NCBI GenBank assembly: GCA_963846165.1
Contig: CAWJUU010000008.1
Span: forward strand, 310,001 to 374,000
Length of the DNA: 64,000 bases
DNA from: WHSW01 sp963846165
GTDB lineage: Bacteria; Actinomycetota; Thermoleophilia; Solirubrobacterales; 70-9
Reading direction: 5' to 3'
In this document: positions 27,419 through 36,474 of the stretch, piece after piece
How the letters are laid out: each line of letters opens with the position of its first letter
Numbering within the stretch: position 1 is the first letter of the stretch
Program-made: the position numbers and the translations under genes
The notes under the pieces: generated by a model
The model's input: the letters and a program-made list of their open reading frames with translations, nothing else
Told to the model about the DNA's origin: nothing
The model's database searches: none

Positions 27419-27997
27419 ATGCGGATCCTCGCCATAGCCGGCAGCGTTCGCCGCGATTCCCACAACGCGCGCCTGCTCCGCCACCTCGCGGAGCGGGCGC
27501 CCGCCGGGGTCGAGGTCGAGATCTGGAACGGCCTCAAGTCGATCCCTCCCTACGACGCCGACGACGACGTCGATCCCGCACCCGCCGAGGTGGCCGAGCT
27601 TCGCCGCCTGATCGCCGAGGCTGACGGGATCCTGATCGCAACGCCCGAGTACAACTCGTCGATCCCGGGCGTGCTCAAGAACGCGATCGACTGGGCTTCA
27701 CGTCCGCGCGAGACCACCCCGCTGCAGAACAAGCCCGCCGCGGTGATCGGCGCTAGCACCGGCAGCTTCGGCGCCGCCTGGGCGCAGGCGGAGCTGCGCA
27801 AGGTGCTCGCCTCCACCGGCGCCCGCGTGATCGACCTCGAGCTGCCGCTGGCGAAGGCGCACGAGGCCTTCGACGAGTCGGGGGGGCTGGTCTCCGATGA
27901 GCACGACGAGCGCAGCATCGAGATCCTCGAGGCGCTCGCCGCAGCGATCGCCGATCGCGAGCAGCGCCTCGAGTCCGCGCTGGCGCTCGCCGCGTAG
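27419..27997 (+). CDS. NADPH-dependent FMN reductase
   Basis: A 192-residue flavodoxin-like protein of the NADPH:FMN/azo/quinone reductase family. It shows IAGSVRRDSHNARLLRHLAE (phosphate loop for FMN) and ATPEYNSSIPGVLKNAIDW, the family hallmark. Expected role: two-electron reduction of quinones, chromate or azo compounds, or supply of reduced flavin. In one operon with yceI and opposite marR. Confidence 0.88.
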   Translation: MRILAIAGSVRRDSHNARLLRHLAERAPAGVEVEIWNGLKSIPPYDADDDVDPAPAEVAELRRLIAEADGILIATPEYNSSIPGVLKNAIDWASRPRETTPLQNKPAAVIGASTGSFGAAWAQAELRKVLASTGARVIDLELPLAKAHEAFDESGGLVSDEHDERSIEILEALAAAIADREQRLESALALAA

Positions 27998-28000
27998 CGC

Positions 28001-28783
28001 CTAAAGCGAGCGCGCCACCCGCCGCGCCGTTTCGAGCGCCGGGCGCGAGCGCCGCTCGAGCTGCCCGCGTACCCGCCACGTCGCCCCCGAGAACCCGAGG
28101 TTCGCCACCTTCGCGAACCCGAGCTCGTCCTCACGCAGGGCCAGCAGCAGGTGGGCGACCCGGTCGGCGGCGGGAAGCTCCTCGCGAGGCTTAATCGAGC
28201 CGCGCCGCCCGTGAGGCGTAGCCGAGCCGCGCCGCTGTTGAGGCGCCTTGTGTTGAGGCGCCTGCTGTTGCTCCGCCACCCGCACGCACCAGCAGTCCAC
28301 CCGCCTGCCCCCGCTGCGGACGCAGAAGGCGCCCTGCTCGCCGACCAGCCAGGCGCCGACCGCGCCGCGCTGGAGCGCGAGCCCGGTCTCGGCGAGCAGG
28401 TCACGCTCGTCGTGGCCGACGAGATCGCCGAGCAGCCCGAGCGCGACGCGCTCAGCCGGCGTGTCGGCGCCCCCGCCCCGCGCCACGCTTCGCTCACTGT
28501 CGATCGGGACCACCTGGCGCGCACCGCGGCGCGCCTGGATCCAGGGAATCGCCCAGGCGTGAGCGAAGCAGATCAACGCGACCGGAAACGTGAGCGGCTC
28601 GATCGCGATCAGCAGCGCGCCGGGAGCGCAGAAGACGAACACGATCCACACCGTCCATGCCGTCCACCGCCGACCGTCGCGGCGCAGCGTCCGCTCGTTC
28701 GCATCCTCGCGCCAATGAAGGCGCGAGGCCTCCTCGAGCCCGGAGGCGAGCGGCTCGGTCGCGGTCAGATCCGGCGTGCTCAC
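28001..28783 (-). CDS. Hypothetical membrane protein with low-complexity insert
   Basis: A 260-residue protein of unknown function. Two hydrophobic helices lie at about residues 43-80 (TVWIVFVFCAPGALLIAI and PVALICFAHAWAIPWI), and the rest is hydrophilic and probably cytoplasmic. Residues of about 170-198 are a Gln/Pro/Arg-rich insert coded by short DNA repeats. It starts at GTG 28783. It ends 3 nt from the flavin reductase stop on the other strand. The small gene at 28796-29017 lies just upstream in the same direction, so the two may be cotranscribed. Confidence 0.7.
   Translation of the reverse strand: MSTPDLTATEPLASGLEEASRLHWREDANERTLRRDGRRWTAWTVWIVFVFCAPGALLIAIEPLTFPVALICFAHAWAIPWIQARRGARQVVPIDSERSVARGGGADTPAERVALGLLGDLVGHDERDLLAETGLALQRGAVGAWLVGEQGAFCVRSGGRRVDCWCVRVAEQQQAPQHKAPQQRRGSATPHGRRGSIKPREELPAADRVAHLLLALREDELGFAKVANLGFSGATWRVRGQLERRSRPALETARRVARSL
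28195..28262. repeat. Short imperfect direct repeats inside a coding region
   Basis: CGAGCCGCGCCG occurs at 28195-28206 and 28223-28234, and TTGAGGCGCC at 28238-28247 and 28253-28262. They encode the Gln/Pro/Arg-rich insert of the membrane protein. Probably slippage-derived. Confidence 0.6.
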
Positions 28784-28795
28784 GTCGGGCCCTGT

Positions 28796-29017
28796 TCAGC
28801 CGCCGGCGATCGGCCGCCTCATGACCACCAGCTCGGCGTCGAGCGGCAGCTCGCGGACGACCTCGGCGGTGCCGTTCGCGTAGCTCACCGAAGCGATCAT
28901 CCCGCGGTCGAGCTCGGCCCGGAACGCGGCCACCGCCGCCTCCTCGCCGCCCTCGCCCGCCGTCCACTCCGCCAGCGTCGTGTGCCCGCTGCGGTCGAGT
29001 CTGATCAGGCGTCCCAT
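28796..29017 (-). CDS. Small hypothetical protein
   Basis: A 73-residue protein that I do not recognise. It starts at ATG 29017 after a strong Shine-Dalgarno (GAGGAGG), reads MGRLIRLDRSGHTTLAEWTA, and has an alternating pattern (MIASVSYANGTAEVVRELPL) suggesting a small alpha/beta fold. It lies just upstream of the membrane protein gene in the same direction, 12 nt apart. Confidence 0.65.
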   Translation of the reverse strand: MGRLIRLDRSGHTTLAEWTAGEGGEEAAVAAFRAELDRGMIASVSYANGTAEVVRELPLDAELVVMRRPIAGG

Positions 29018-29110
29018 CAGCAACCTCCTCGGAAGGGTTCCCGGCCGATCGAGTCTACGCCCGCGCTTCGCGGCGGTGTGTGACGTCCGGCGCTCGTAAG
29101 ATCGATGCGC

Positions 29111-31618
29111 ATGGAGCGTTACGACCCGCATCAGATCGAGCGCCGCTGGCAGGACGTCTGGGCCTCGGAGCACACCTGGGAGGTGCCGAACCCGGGCCAG
29201 CCCGGATTCCACGACACGAAGCCGAAGAACTACGTGCTCGCGATGCTCCCCTACCCGTCGGGCGAACCCCATATCGGGCACCTGAAGACCTATTCGATCG
29301 GCGATGCGATCGCCCACTTCCGCCGCCGGAGCGGCTTCCAGGTGATCCAACCCATGGGCTACGACGCCTTCGGGCTGCCGGCCGAGAACAATGCGATCAA
29401 GACCGGTACCCACCCTCGCGACGCGACTTGGGCCTCGATCGAGGAGTTCCGGCGCCAGCTCCGCTCCTGGGGGGTCTCGATCGACTGGACCCGCGAACTG
29501 GCGACCTGCGACCCCGAGTACTACCGCTGGACGCAGTGGATCTTCCTCCGCCTCTATGACGCCGGGCTCGCCTACCGCGCCGAGGCGGCCGTGCAGTGGT
29601 GCCCGGTCGATCAGACCGTGCTCGCCAACGAGCAGGTGATCGACGGCCACTGCGAGCGCTGCGGATCGCTGGTCGAGGCCCGCAACCTGGAGCAGTGGTT
29701 CTTCAAGATCACCGACTACGCCGACCGCCTGCTCGCCGACTTCGAGCTGCTCGAGCGCTGGCCCGAGCACGTGGTGACGATGCAGCGCAACTGGATCGGC
29801 CGCTCCCAGGGCGCCGAGGTGACCTTTCGCTGCGAGGAGCTGGGACTCGACTTCCCCGTCTTCACCACCCGCCCCGACACGCTCTTCGGGGCGACGTTCT
29901 TCGTCGTCGCACCCGAGCACCCCGAGATCGAGCGGCTCGCGGCCGGCAGCGGCCACGAGGCCGAGGTCAAGGCATACGTCGACGAGTCGATCCGGGAGAC
30001 GGTCGAGGAGCGCTCGTCCGAGGAGCGCGCCAAGACCGGCGTCCCGCTCGGACGCACCGTCACCAACCCGGTCAACGGCGAGCAGATCCCGATGTTCGTC
30101 GCCGACTACGTGCTGATGGAGTACGGGACCGGCGCCCTGATGGCGGTCCCGGCGCACGACCGGCGCGACTTCGATTTCGCCCGGGCGTTCGAGTTGCCGA
30201 TCCGGCCGGTGGTCGCGCCACGCGACGGCGTGAAGGAGGAGCTGGACGAGCCCTTCCTCGGCCACACCGACGATGAGGTCCTGGTCGACAGTGGCGAGTT
30301 CACCGGCATGGGCTCGGTTGAAGCGAAGGCCGCGATCACCGATGCGCTGCACGCGCGCGGGCTCGGCGACGGCGCGGTCAACTACCGCCTCCGCGACTGG
30401 CTGCTCTCGCGCCAGCGCTACTGGGGCTGCCCGATCCCGATCATCTACTGCGAGCATTGCGGGATGGTGCCGGTGCCCGACGATGAGCTTCCGGTCCTCC
30501 TGCCCGAGGTCGAGGACTACTCACCCAAGGGCCAGAGCCCGCTCGCCGCCGTCAGCGATTGGGTCAACGTCGAATGCCCGCGCTGCGGCGGCGTCGCGAG
30601 GCGCGAGACCGACACCATGGACACCTTCGTCGACTCCTCCTGGTATTTCCTGCGCTACCTCGACCCGCGCAACTCCGAGCGCCCATGGGAGCGCCCCGCG
30701 GTCGACTACTGGATGCCCGTCGACCAGTACATCGGCGGGATCGAACACGCGATCCTGCACCTGATGTACGCCCGCTTCTTCTGCAAGGCGCTCTCCGACC
30801 TCGGCCACCTCGACGTCCAGGAGCCGTTCATCAACCTCTTCGCCCAGGGGATGATCACGCGCGACGGCGCGAAGATGTCGAAGTCGAAGGGCAATACGGT
30901 CAACCCGGCCGAGTTGGTCGAGCGCTACGGCGCCGACGCTCTCCGCACCTACATCTGCTTCATCGGGCCGCCCGACCGTGACGCCGACTGGGTCGACGAG
31001 GGGGTCGAGGGCGTCCAGCGCTTTCTCTCCCGTCTCTGGCGGCTGGCGGAGGAGGTGGTGGTGCGGACCGCGCCGGCGGGCGAGCAAGCAGCAGGCAGCA
31101 TGCAGCAGGCAGCGGGGGAGGCTCGAGAGCTGCTCGTAAAGGCGCATTGGGCGATCGACAAGGTGACCCGCGACGTGACCGGCGGTTTTCATCTGCATAC
31201 GGCGATCGCCGCGGTGATGGAGCTGGTCAATGACGCCTACCGGCTCAAGGACGGCCTCTATGGCGACCCTTCCGGCGATGCGGCCCTGCGCTTTGCGACC
31301 GCAACCGCCGCCTCGCTGATCTTCCTCTTCGCCCCGCACGTGGGCTCCGAGGTCTACGAGTCGCTGACCGGCGACAGGGTCTGGGAGCAGCCCTGGCCTG
31401 AGGCCGACCAGGCGTTGCTCGAGCGCGACACGTTCGTGCTCATCGTCCAGGTGAACGGCAAGCGGCGTGACCAGATCGAGGTCGCCGTGGGCACACCCGA
31501 GGACGAGCTGCTCGAGCTCGCCCGCGGGAGCGAGAACGTCCGCAAGCACCTCGACGGCAAAGCGGTGGTCAAGGAGATCGTCGTGCCCGGCAAGCTCGTC
31601 AACCTGGTCGTCCGCTGA
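29111..31618 (+). CDS. leuS: Leucyl-tRNA synthetase
   Basis: Class Ia synthetase charging tRNA-Leu. It shows PSGEPHIGHLKTYSI with the HIGH motif (about residue 53), the editing domain (FTTRPDTLFGATFFVV, EYGTGALMAVPAHD) and KMSKSKGN (about residue 590), then the anticodon-binding and C-terminal domain. Length about 835, normal for the bacterial type. ATG 29111 is preferred over ATG 29105 because TAAGAT lies 8 nt before it, matching the leaderless spacing seen elsewhere; the two differ by two residues. A Gln/Ala-rich insert near residue 660 is coded by a repeated GCAGCAGGCAGC. Confidence 0.96.
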   Translation: MERYDPHQIERRWQDVWASEHTWEVPNPGQPGFHDTKPKNYVLAMLPYPSGEPHIGHLKTYSIGDAIAHFRRRSGFQVIQPMGYDAFGLPAENNAIKTGTHPRDATWASIEEFRRQLRSWGVSIDWTRELATCDPEYYRWTQWIFLRLYDAGLAYRAEAAVQWCPVDQTVLANEQVIDGHCERCGSLVEARNLEQWFFKITDYADRLLADFELLERWPEHVVTMQRNWIGRSQGAEVTFRCEELGLDFPVFTTRPDTLFGATFFVVAPEHPEIERLAAGSGHEAEVKAYVDESIRETVEERSSEERAKTGVPLGRTVTNPVNGEQIPMFVADYVLMEYGTGALMAVPAHDRRDFDFARAFELPIRPVVAPRDGVKEELDEPFLGHTDDEVLVDSGEFTGMGSVEAKAAITDALHARGLGDGAVNYRLRDWLLSRQRYWGCPIPIIYCEHCGMVPVPDDELPVLLPEVEDYSPKGQSPLAAVSDWVNVECPRCGGVARRETDTMDTFVDSSWYFLRYLDPRNSERPWERPAVDYWMPVDQYIGGIEHAILHLMYARFFCKALSDLGHLDVQEPFINLFAQGMITRDGAKMSKSKGNTVNPAELVERYGADALRTYICFIGPPDRDADWVDEGVEGVQRFLSRLWRLAEEVVVRTAPAGEQAAGSMQQAAGEARELLVKAHWAIDKVTRDVTGGFHLHTAIAAVMELVNDAYRLKDGLYGDPSGDAALRFATATAASLIFLFAPHVGSEVYESLTGDRVWEQPWPEADQALLERDTFVLIVQVNGKRRDQIEVAVGTPEDELLELARGSENVRKHLDGKAVVKEIVVPGKLVNLVVR

Positions 31619-32028
31619 TGAGGCGTGGCGCCCGCACGCTGGCGATCGCTGCGATCGCGGTGCTCGGCATCGCCTCGGTCGCCCTCGCGACCACATACCG
31701 TGGCGCCGGAGTCGAGGACGACCAGATGCCGGTGAGGCTGAAGGTGAGCAACGACGGCATCGTCAGCTTCAACTACAGCGACGTCCTCGTCACCTGCACC
31801 AACGGTGACCGGGTCCGCGAGCCGGGCGCCGACCACTCGACCACCCTCGACGAAAACGCGAAGTTCAAGGACACGATCGAGGCCGAGGTGGGAGGCGGGA
31901 CCGCAACCTCGTTGATCAAGGGCAGGTTGAAGGGCGATCGGGCGAAGGGCATCGTTTTCTACGACCTCGTCTACGAGGGCGGCGAGTGTCACAGCGACAG
32001 GGTGGAGTGGAAGGCGAAGCGCAAGTAG
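31618..32028 (+). CDS. Secreted or membrane-anchored hypothetical protein
   Basis: A 136-residue protein with an N-terminal hydrophobic segment (TLAIAAIAVLGIASVALA), a signal peptide or anchor, then a beta-rich domain with two cysteines (VLVTCTNGD, GGECHSDRVEW) that could form a disulphide outside the cell. The family is unknown. Its ATG overlaps the last base of the leuS stop (TGATG), so it is translated after leuS. Confidence 0.7.
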   Translation: MRRGARTLAIAAIAVLGIASVALATTYRGAGVEDDQMPVRLKVSNDGIVSFNYSDVLVTCTNGDRVREPGADHSTTLDENAKFKDTIEAEVGGGTATSLIKGRLKGDRAKGIVFYDLVYEGGECHSDRVEWKAKRK

Positions 32029-32084
32029 GCGCCCGCGCCGAGGCGTCACGGGCATCGGCGCGGACATGCCGGGGGACCGTCTGC

Positions 32085-32090
32085 TAGAAA
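32085..32090 (+). promoter_or_regulatory. -10-like hexamer for the cupin gene
   Basis: TAGAAA, GCGCGC (6 nt), GTG 32097. The last base departs from TANNNT, so it is weaker than the others. Confidence 0.3.
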
Positions 32091-32096
32091 GCGCGC

Positions 32097-32498
32097 GTGC
32101 TCGTCAGGCGCTTGTCGGATGCGGTCGCGACCGAGGTACACGGGCTTCGCCCGCACCTCCTCATGGACGCGGGGGAGCTGGGATCGCGAAATCTGTCGGT
32201 CAACTGGCTCGAGGTTCCCGCCGGGGTCTCCGAGGAGCTTCGCTCGCACGAGGAGGCCGAGCAGGTCTACGTCGTCGTCAGTGGCACGGGGGCGATGTCG
32301 GCGACCGGAGACACGCAGCGGCTCGGCGTCGGCGACCTCGTCCTGATCCCGCCGGCGACCGACCACGCGGTCGCCAACGACGGCGACGAGACCCTGGTGC
32401 TGGTCTCGGTGCAGTCCCCGGCGGTCTCCGCAGACGAGCTCTACAGCCGCCGCCTCGCCACCCAGGCCAGCGGCTACGACGACGAGTACGACGAGTAG
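32097..32498 (+). CDS. Cupin-domain protein
   Basis: A 133-residue single cupin barrel: motif 1 region SHEEAEQVYVVVSGTGAM and motif 2 region GDLVLIPPATDHAV with the late His. Only some metal ligands are conserved (His in motif 1, Glu, final His), so metal binding is likely but the function (sugar, small acid or regulatory) is open. A short gap (11 nt) separates it from the acylphosphatase. Confidence 0.8.
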   Translation: MLVRRLSDAVATEVHGLRPHLLMDAGELGSRNLSVNWLEVPAGVSEELRSHEEAEQVYVVVSGTGAMSATGDTQRLGVGDLVLIPPATDHAVANDGDETLVLVSVQSPAVSADELYSRRLATQASGYDDEYDE

Positions 32499-32509
32499 CC
32501 CTCCGCGCC

Positions 32510-32776
32510 GTGATCCGCCGGCGAGTCGTCGTCCACGGCCGGGTCCAGGGGGTCTTCTTCCGCGACACGATTCGGCGCATGGCTACTTCGCGCGACGTTT
32601 CCGGATGGGTGCGAAACAACCGCGACGGGACGGTCGAGGCGGCCTTCGAGGGGAATCCCGAGGCGGTCGAGGCGCTGGTCGGGTTCTGCGAGCACGGACC
32701 GCGCGGAGCGGCGGTCGAGCGCGTCGAGACGGTTGACGAGCCGCCCGAGGGCCTGGAGGGGTTCCGGATCGCTTGA
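32510..32776 (+). CDS. acyP: Acylphosphatase
   Basis: An 88-residue enzyme hydrolysing acyl phosphates such as carbamoyl or acetyl phosphate. The catalytic Arg is in HGRVQGVFFRDT and the catalytic Asn in SGWVRNNRDGTVEA. Family length is about 90 residues. GTG 32510 is the first start before the core fold. Closely follows the cupin gene. Confidence 0.9.
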   Translation: MIRRRVVVHGRVQGVFFRDTIRRMATSRDVSGWVRNNRDGTVEAAFEGNPEAVEALVGFCEHGPRGAAVERVETVDEPPEGLEGFRIA

Positions 32777-32805
32777 ACCGGTCCCTTGCCGCCGTGCGGC
32801 CGGGA

Positions 32806-33204
32806 CTAGCCGGGTGCCGCGGCGGCCTCGATCGCTCGTTGCTGATCCCAGAAGGGCTGCATGCGGACGATCTTCCGGTCGCGGACCGTGAAGATGGTTC
32901 CGGCGGGCTGTGACACCTCGATCCCGTCGCGACCGCGGAAGTGCTCGAGGCTGAGTCTCAGCACACGTTCGTCGTCGATTGCTCGGATCTCCTGCGTCTC
33001 GGACCGATGCGCCTCCCAGTTTGCGTCGAAGCGAGCGAAGGTCTCGCCGAAGGAGTCGCGCCCGCGGGCCACCTCCGGTCCCGGCTGCTCGGGGGGTTCC
33101 TCGAACACGGCCGAGGCGTCGAGGAAGCGCAGCGCGCCGGCGATCCCGCCGTCGTTGAAGGCCTCGACCGTCTGCCGCACGAGCTCGATGTTGTCCTTCG
33201 ACAT
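32806..33204 (-). CDS. SnoaL-like (NTF2-fold) protein
   Basis: A 132-residue NTF2-like protein with the N-terminus NIELVRQTVEAFNDGGIAGA and a cone-shaped fold ending RKIVRMQPFWDQQRAIEAA. These proteins include polyketide cyclases and limonene-epoxide hydrolase-like enzymes, and most are uncharacterised. ATG 33204 (MSKDNIELV) is chosen over 33234 because paralogues at 38.7, 39.2 and 49.1 kb begin the same way. It is one of at least four such genes in the window. Confidence 0.8.
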   Translation of the reverse strand: MSKDNIELVRQTVEAFNDGGIAGALRFLDASAVFEEPPEQPGPEVARGRDSFGETFARFDANWEAHRSETQEIRAIDDERVLRLSLEHFRGRDGIEVSQPAGTIFTVRDRKIVRMQPFWDQQRAIEAAAAPG

Positions 33205-33286
33205 CTTCCAAACAAGTATCCCGTTCGGTTGCATGCCGGCACGAGCTGCGCGCCACTGGCGAGTCGCTGAGGCGCACGCTTGGTGG

Positions 33287-33907
33287 GTGTCGGAGCTGAG
33301 CCGGTCCCAGCTGCTGGTCTACGGGGCGATCGCCGTCGCCCTGTTGCTGGTAGGTGCTCGATGGCTGCGCTCCGACGACGCCGCGGACGGGCCCGCCGAG
33401 GCGGGAGTGGCGGTGGCCGCGAGCGGCGCCGGCGATCCGGCAGCCCACGGCTCGTTCGAGGTCGACGGAGGGGAGGACGGCGTCGTCGTCCACGTCGCCG
33501 GCGAGGTGCGCGAGCCAGGGGTCTACCGGCTGCCCGACGACTCACGGGTCGCGGATGCGGTGCAGCGGGCCGGCGGGGCGACCGCGGCAGCGATGCCCGA
33601 CGGAATCAACCTCGCGGCCGAGCTCGCCGACGGCCAGCAGGTGGTCGTACCGGCCACGTCCCCCGGCCCTGTTGGCGCAGCGGGCGGGACCGGCGCGGCA
33701 GCGCCCGCGGGCGACGGGCCGATCAGCCTCGGCACGGCGACGGTCGAGCAACTCGACACGATCGAAGGGATCGGGCCGGTGACCGCTCAGGGCATACTCG
33801 AGTTCCGCGACGAGCATGGCGGCCTCGGCTCGGTCGAGGAGCTCGACCAGATCAGCGGCATCGGGCCGGCGACGATGGAAGCGCTGCGCGGCGGGCTCCA
33901 GCCCTGA
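33287..33907 (+). CDS. comEA: Competence protein ComEA
   Basis: A 206-residue DNA-binding protein of the natural transformation or DNA-uptake machinery. A short N-terminal part and membrane anchor (LLVYGAIAVALLLVGA) are followed by an SLBB-type domain (VVVHVAGEVREPGVYRLPD) and, after a Gly/Ala linker, tandem helix-hairpin-helix motifs (TATVEQLDTIEGIGPVTAQG, LDQISGIGPATMEAL) that bind DNA outside the membrane. GTG 33287 is chosen because the anchor begins directly after. comEC follows 6 nt later. Confidence 0.92.
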   Translation: MSELSRSQLLVYGAIAVALLLVGARWLRSDDAADGPAEAGVAVAASGAGDPAAHGSFEVDGGEDGVVVHVAGEVREPGVYRLPDDSRVADAVQRAGGATAAAMPDGINLAAELADGQQVVVPATSPGPVGAAGGTGAAAPAGDGPISLGTATVEQLDTIEGIGPVTAQGILEFRDEHGGLGSVEELDQISGIGPATMEALRGGLQP

Positions 33908-33913
33908 CGCTGG

Positions 33914-36247
33914 ATGGCGCCGGGGCTGCGGATCGCCTGGCGGTTCGCGGTCCTCGGCGGCCTGACCGCCGGGCTCGCGCTCTCCCCGTACGCCCGTCCG
34001 GCGCCCTGGCCGGCGCCTGTGCTGGCGGCGCTCGCAGCCACCGTGGTGCTGGCGGTGACCGCGCCGGCGGCTGCTGCGCGTGGCAGGGCGATGGCCTGGA
34101 TTGCATCCCTCGCCCTCAGCGCCTCGGTCCTCGGCCTCGCGGCGGGCGACGCTCGGCTGCGATCGATCGATGCCGGCGCGCTCGACCTGGCGGCGGGAAG
34201 CCGGGTCGCGGTTCGTGGCCACGTGATCGGGGTTCCGACCCGCTCGCAGGGCGAGGTCACGGTGCGGCTGGAGACCGCGGAAGGCCGCCTGCTGGTCAGC
34301 GCTCCCGAGCCGGTCGGCGACCTGCCGGTGGGCGCGGCGGTCCAGGTCACCGGGGTGATCCGCGATCCCGCGGCCTGGGAGCGACCGCGCCTCGAGCGTC
34401 TCGGGATCCGCGATCTGCTCGCCGCCCGACGCATCGAGCGGTTCCCCGGGCGCCGCGATGGCGTCACGGGGCTGCTCGACGCGATCCGCGCCCGCGCCGA
34501 ATCCGCGCTCGGACGTGGCACGACCCCGGCGGCCGCCAGCCTCCTGCGCGGGTTCGTTCTCGGTCAGGACGACCGCATCGATGATCCCACGGTGGACGAG
34601 TTCAAGGCCTCCGGGCTCGCCCATCTGCTCGCGGTCTCGGGTCAGAACGTGGTCCTGCTGGCGCTGCTCGCCGCCGCGCTGCTCGCGGTCCTCGATGTCC
34701 CCCTGCGGGCGCGGTTGGCCTGGATCCTCGTCGTAATCGCGGTCTACGTGCCGGTCGCCGGGGCCGGCGCCTCGATCCAGCGCGCCGGGGTGATGGGCGC
34801 CGCGGGAGTGATCGCGGCGCTGGCGGGACGGCCCCGTTCGCGTTGGTACGCACTCCTGCTCGCGGCCTGCGCGACGCTCGCCCTCGATCCCCGCGCGAGC
34901 GCCGACGTCGGCTGGCAGCTCAGCTTCGCCGCGGTCGTCGGGATCCTGCTGCTGACTGCGCCGATCACCGGCCTGCTCGCCCCGGGCGCCGCCGGTGGGC
35001 GCCGAGTGCTCGCCGAGGGACTCGCGCTGACCGTCGCCGCGACGCTGGCGACCGCTCCGCTGATGGCGCACCACTTCGGTGCCCTCTCGGTCGTCGCGGT
35101 GCCGGCGAACCTGCTCGCACTGCCCGCGGTCGCTCCGGTGATGTGGCTGGGGATGCTCGCCGGCGCCGTGGGTCAGCTCGAATGGCTCCCGGTCGAGCCG
35201 CTGACCTGGCTCGCCGGGCTGCTCGCCGCCTACGTCGCGCAGGTCGCCGCCTGGTTCGCCGCCCCGGATTGGGCACAGGCGCGAATCGACCTCGACGGCC
35301 CGCTCGAGCTCGCCGCGGCCTACGTCGCCCTCGGCGCTCTGACTGCGCTCGGGCTCCGCTGGGCCGGTCGGCGTCGCGGACTGCAGGGGCCGCACCGCCG
35401 CACGCCGCGGCTCCGCCGCGCGGCGGGCATCGTCGCGCTTGCGAGCCTGACACTGGTCGCGGTGGCAGGGGCCGGGCTCGCCGGCCGCGGCGATTCGGAA
35501 GGCGCCTCGAACCCAGGACTGCGCGTAACGGTGCTCGACGTCGGTCAGGGCGACTCGATCCTGCTCGAGCCGGCCGGCGCGGACCCGGTGCTCGTCGATG
35601 CGGGCCCAGCCGAAGCCGTGGTCGCCGAGCAGCTCGCCGCGCGCGGGGTCGAGCGGCTGGCAGCGGTCGTGATCACCCATCCGCAAGCCGACCACGACGG
35701 CGGCGTCGCGGAGGTGCTCGAGCGCCTGCCGACCGAGCGCCTCGTCTTCGCGCAGGCGATGCGCGCGTCAGTCGCGGCGGCCGAGGCGGCGGGTGTCGAT
35801 CCTCTCCGGGTCAGCGCGGGGGCCCGGATGCGGTCGGGCGGGCTGCGGCTCGAGGTGCTGTGGCCATCGGCCGAGCGGCTTCGCGACGGATCGCTCCCGG
35901 GCGCCGATCCCAACCTGCTCTCGCTCGTCGCTCTGGCGCGATGGCGCGGATTCGAGCTCTTGCTCACCGGAGATGCCGAGGCCGAGGCGGCGCCGGTCGA
36001 CCCGGGCAGGATCGACGTGCTCAAGGTCGCCCACCACGGAAGCGAGGACGCGGGCCTCGGGTCATTGCTCGAGCGGGCCGAGCCAAGGCTCGCGCTGATC
36101 TCGGTCGGCGACACCAACCCCTTCGGCCACCCGACGGCGCGGACGACCGGCGAGCTCGCATCGGCGGGCGTGCCGGTGCTGCGCACCGACATCGAGGGTG
36201 AGATCGTGCTCGAGGCCGACGAGACGGGCTGGCGGATCGCGGAGTAA
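33914..36247 (+). CDS. comEC: ComEC/Rec2-type DNA-uptake channel
   Basis: A 777-residue membrane protein. The N-terminal part holds several helices and an OB-like periplasmic domain (VRGHVIGVPTRSQGEVTVRL), then the competence helices (LAHLLAVSGQNVVLLALLAA), and a C-terminal metallo-beta-lactamase-like domain from about residue 540 (LDVGQGDSILLEPAG, HPQADHDGG, LLTGDAEAEA, KVAHHGSEDA). It transports single-stranded DNA into the cytosol and may degrade the partner strand. All expected domains are present, and comEA is adjacent upstream. Confidence 0.94.
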   Translation: MAPGLRIAWRFAVLGGLTAGLALSPYARPAPWPAPVLAALAATVVLAVTAPAAAARGRAMAWIASLALSASVLGLAAGDARLRSIDAGALDLAAGSRVAVRGHVIGVPTRSQGEVTVRLETAEGRLLVSAPEPVGDLPVGAAVQVTGVIRDPAAWERPRLERLGIRDLLAARRIERFPGRRDGVTGLLDAIRARAESALGRGTTPAAASLLRGFVLGQDDRIDDPTVDEFKASGLAHLLAVSGQNVVLLALLAAALLAVLDVPLRARLAWILVVIAVYVPVAGAGASIQRAGVMGAAGVIAALAGRPRSRWYALLLAACATLALDPRASADVGWQLSFAAVVGILLLTAPITGLLAPGAAGGRRVLAEGLALTVAATLATAPLMAHHFGALSVVAVPANLLALPAVAPVMWLGMLAGAVGQLEWLPVEPLTWLAGLLAAYVAQVAAWFAAPDWAQARIDLDGPLELAAAYVALGALTALGLRWAGRRRGLQGPHRRTPRLRRAAGIVALASLTLVAVAGAGLAGRGDSEGASNPGLRVTVLDVGQGDSILLEPAGADPVLVDAGPAEAVVAEQLAARGVERLAAVVITHPQADHDGGVAEVLERLPTERLVFAQAMRASVAAAEAAGVDPLRVSAGARMRSGGLRLEVLWPSAERLRDGSLPGADPNLLSLVALARWRGFELLLTGDAEAEAAPVDPGRIDVLKVAHHGSEDAGLGSLLERAEPRLALISVGDTNPFGHPTARTTGELASAGVPVLRTDIEGEIVLEADETGWRIAE

Positions 36248-36460
36248 GTGCCATCGCACCAGGGCTGGCGCACAGCGGATGCGTCCCCAGTGCTTCGCGG
36301 GCGCTTGTTCTGGCCGCAGAGACTGAGTAGGGCCTCCGTCTAGTCCATAACGTGCGTCCAGGCAAGAGCGGCGGCGGGGAGTACCGCTTCGAAGCGGCAA
36401 GGCCTCTCGGCGTGCAGTCGGAGACCTGGCCAGTGGAGGGGGCGAACTGGCGGACGGAGC

Positions 36461-36466
36461 TAGGCT
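36461..36466 (+). promoter_or_regulatory. -10-like hexamer for the GAP-family gene
   Basis: TAGGCT ends 8 nt before GTG 36475. The preceding 227-nt gap after comEC holds no gene, only a CCGCTTCGAAGCGG palindrome at 36384-36397. Confidence 0.4.
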
Positions 36467-36474
36467 CGCGAGCC

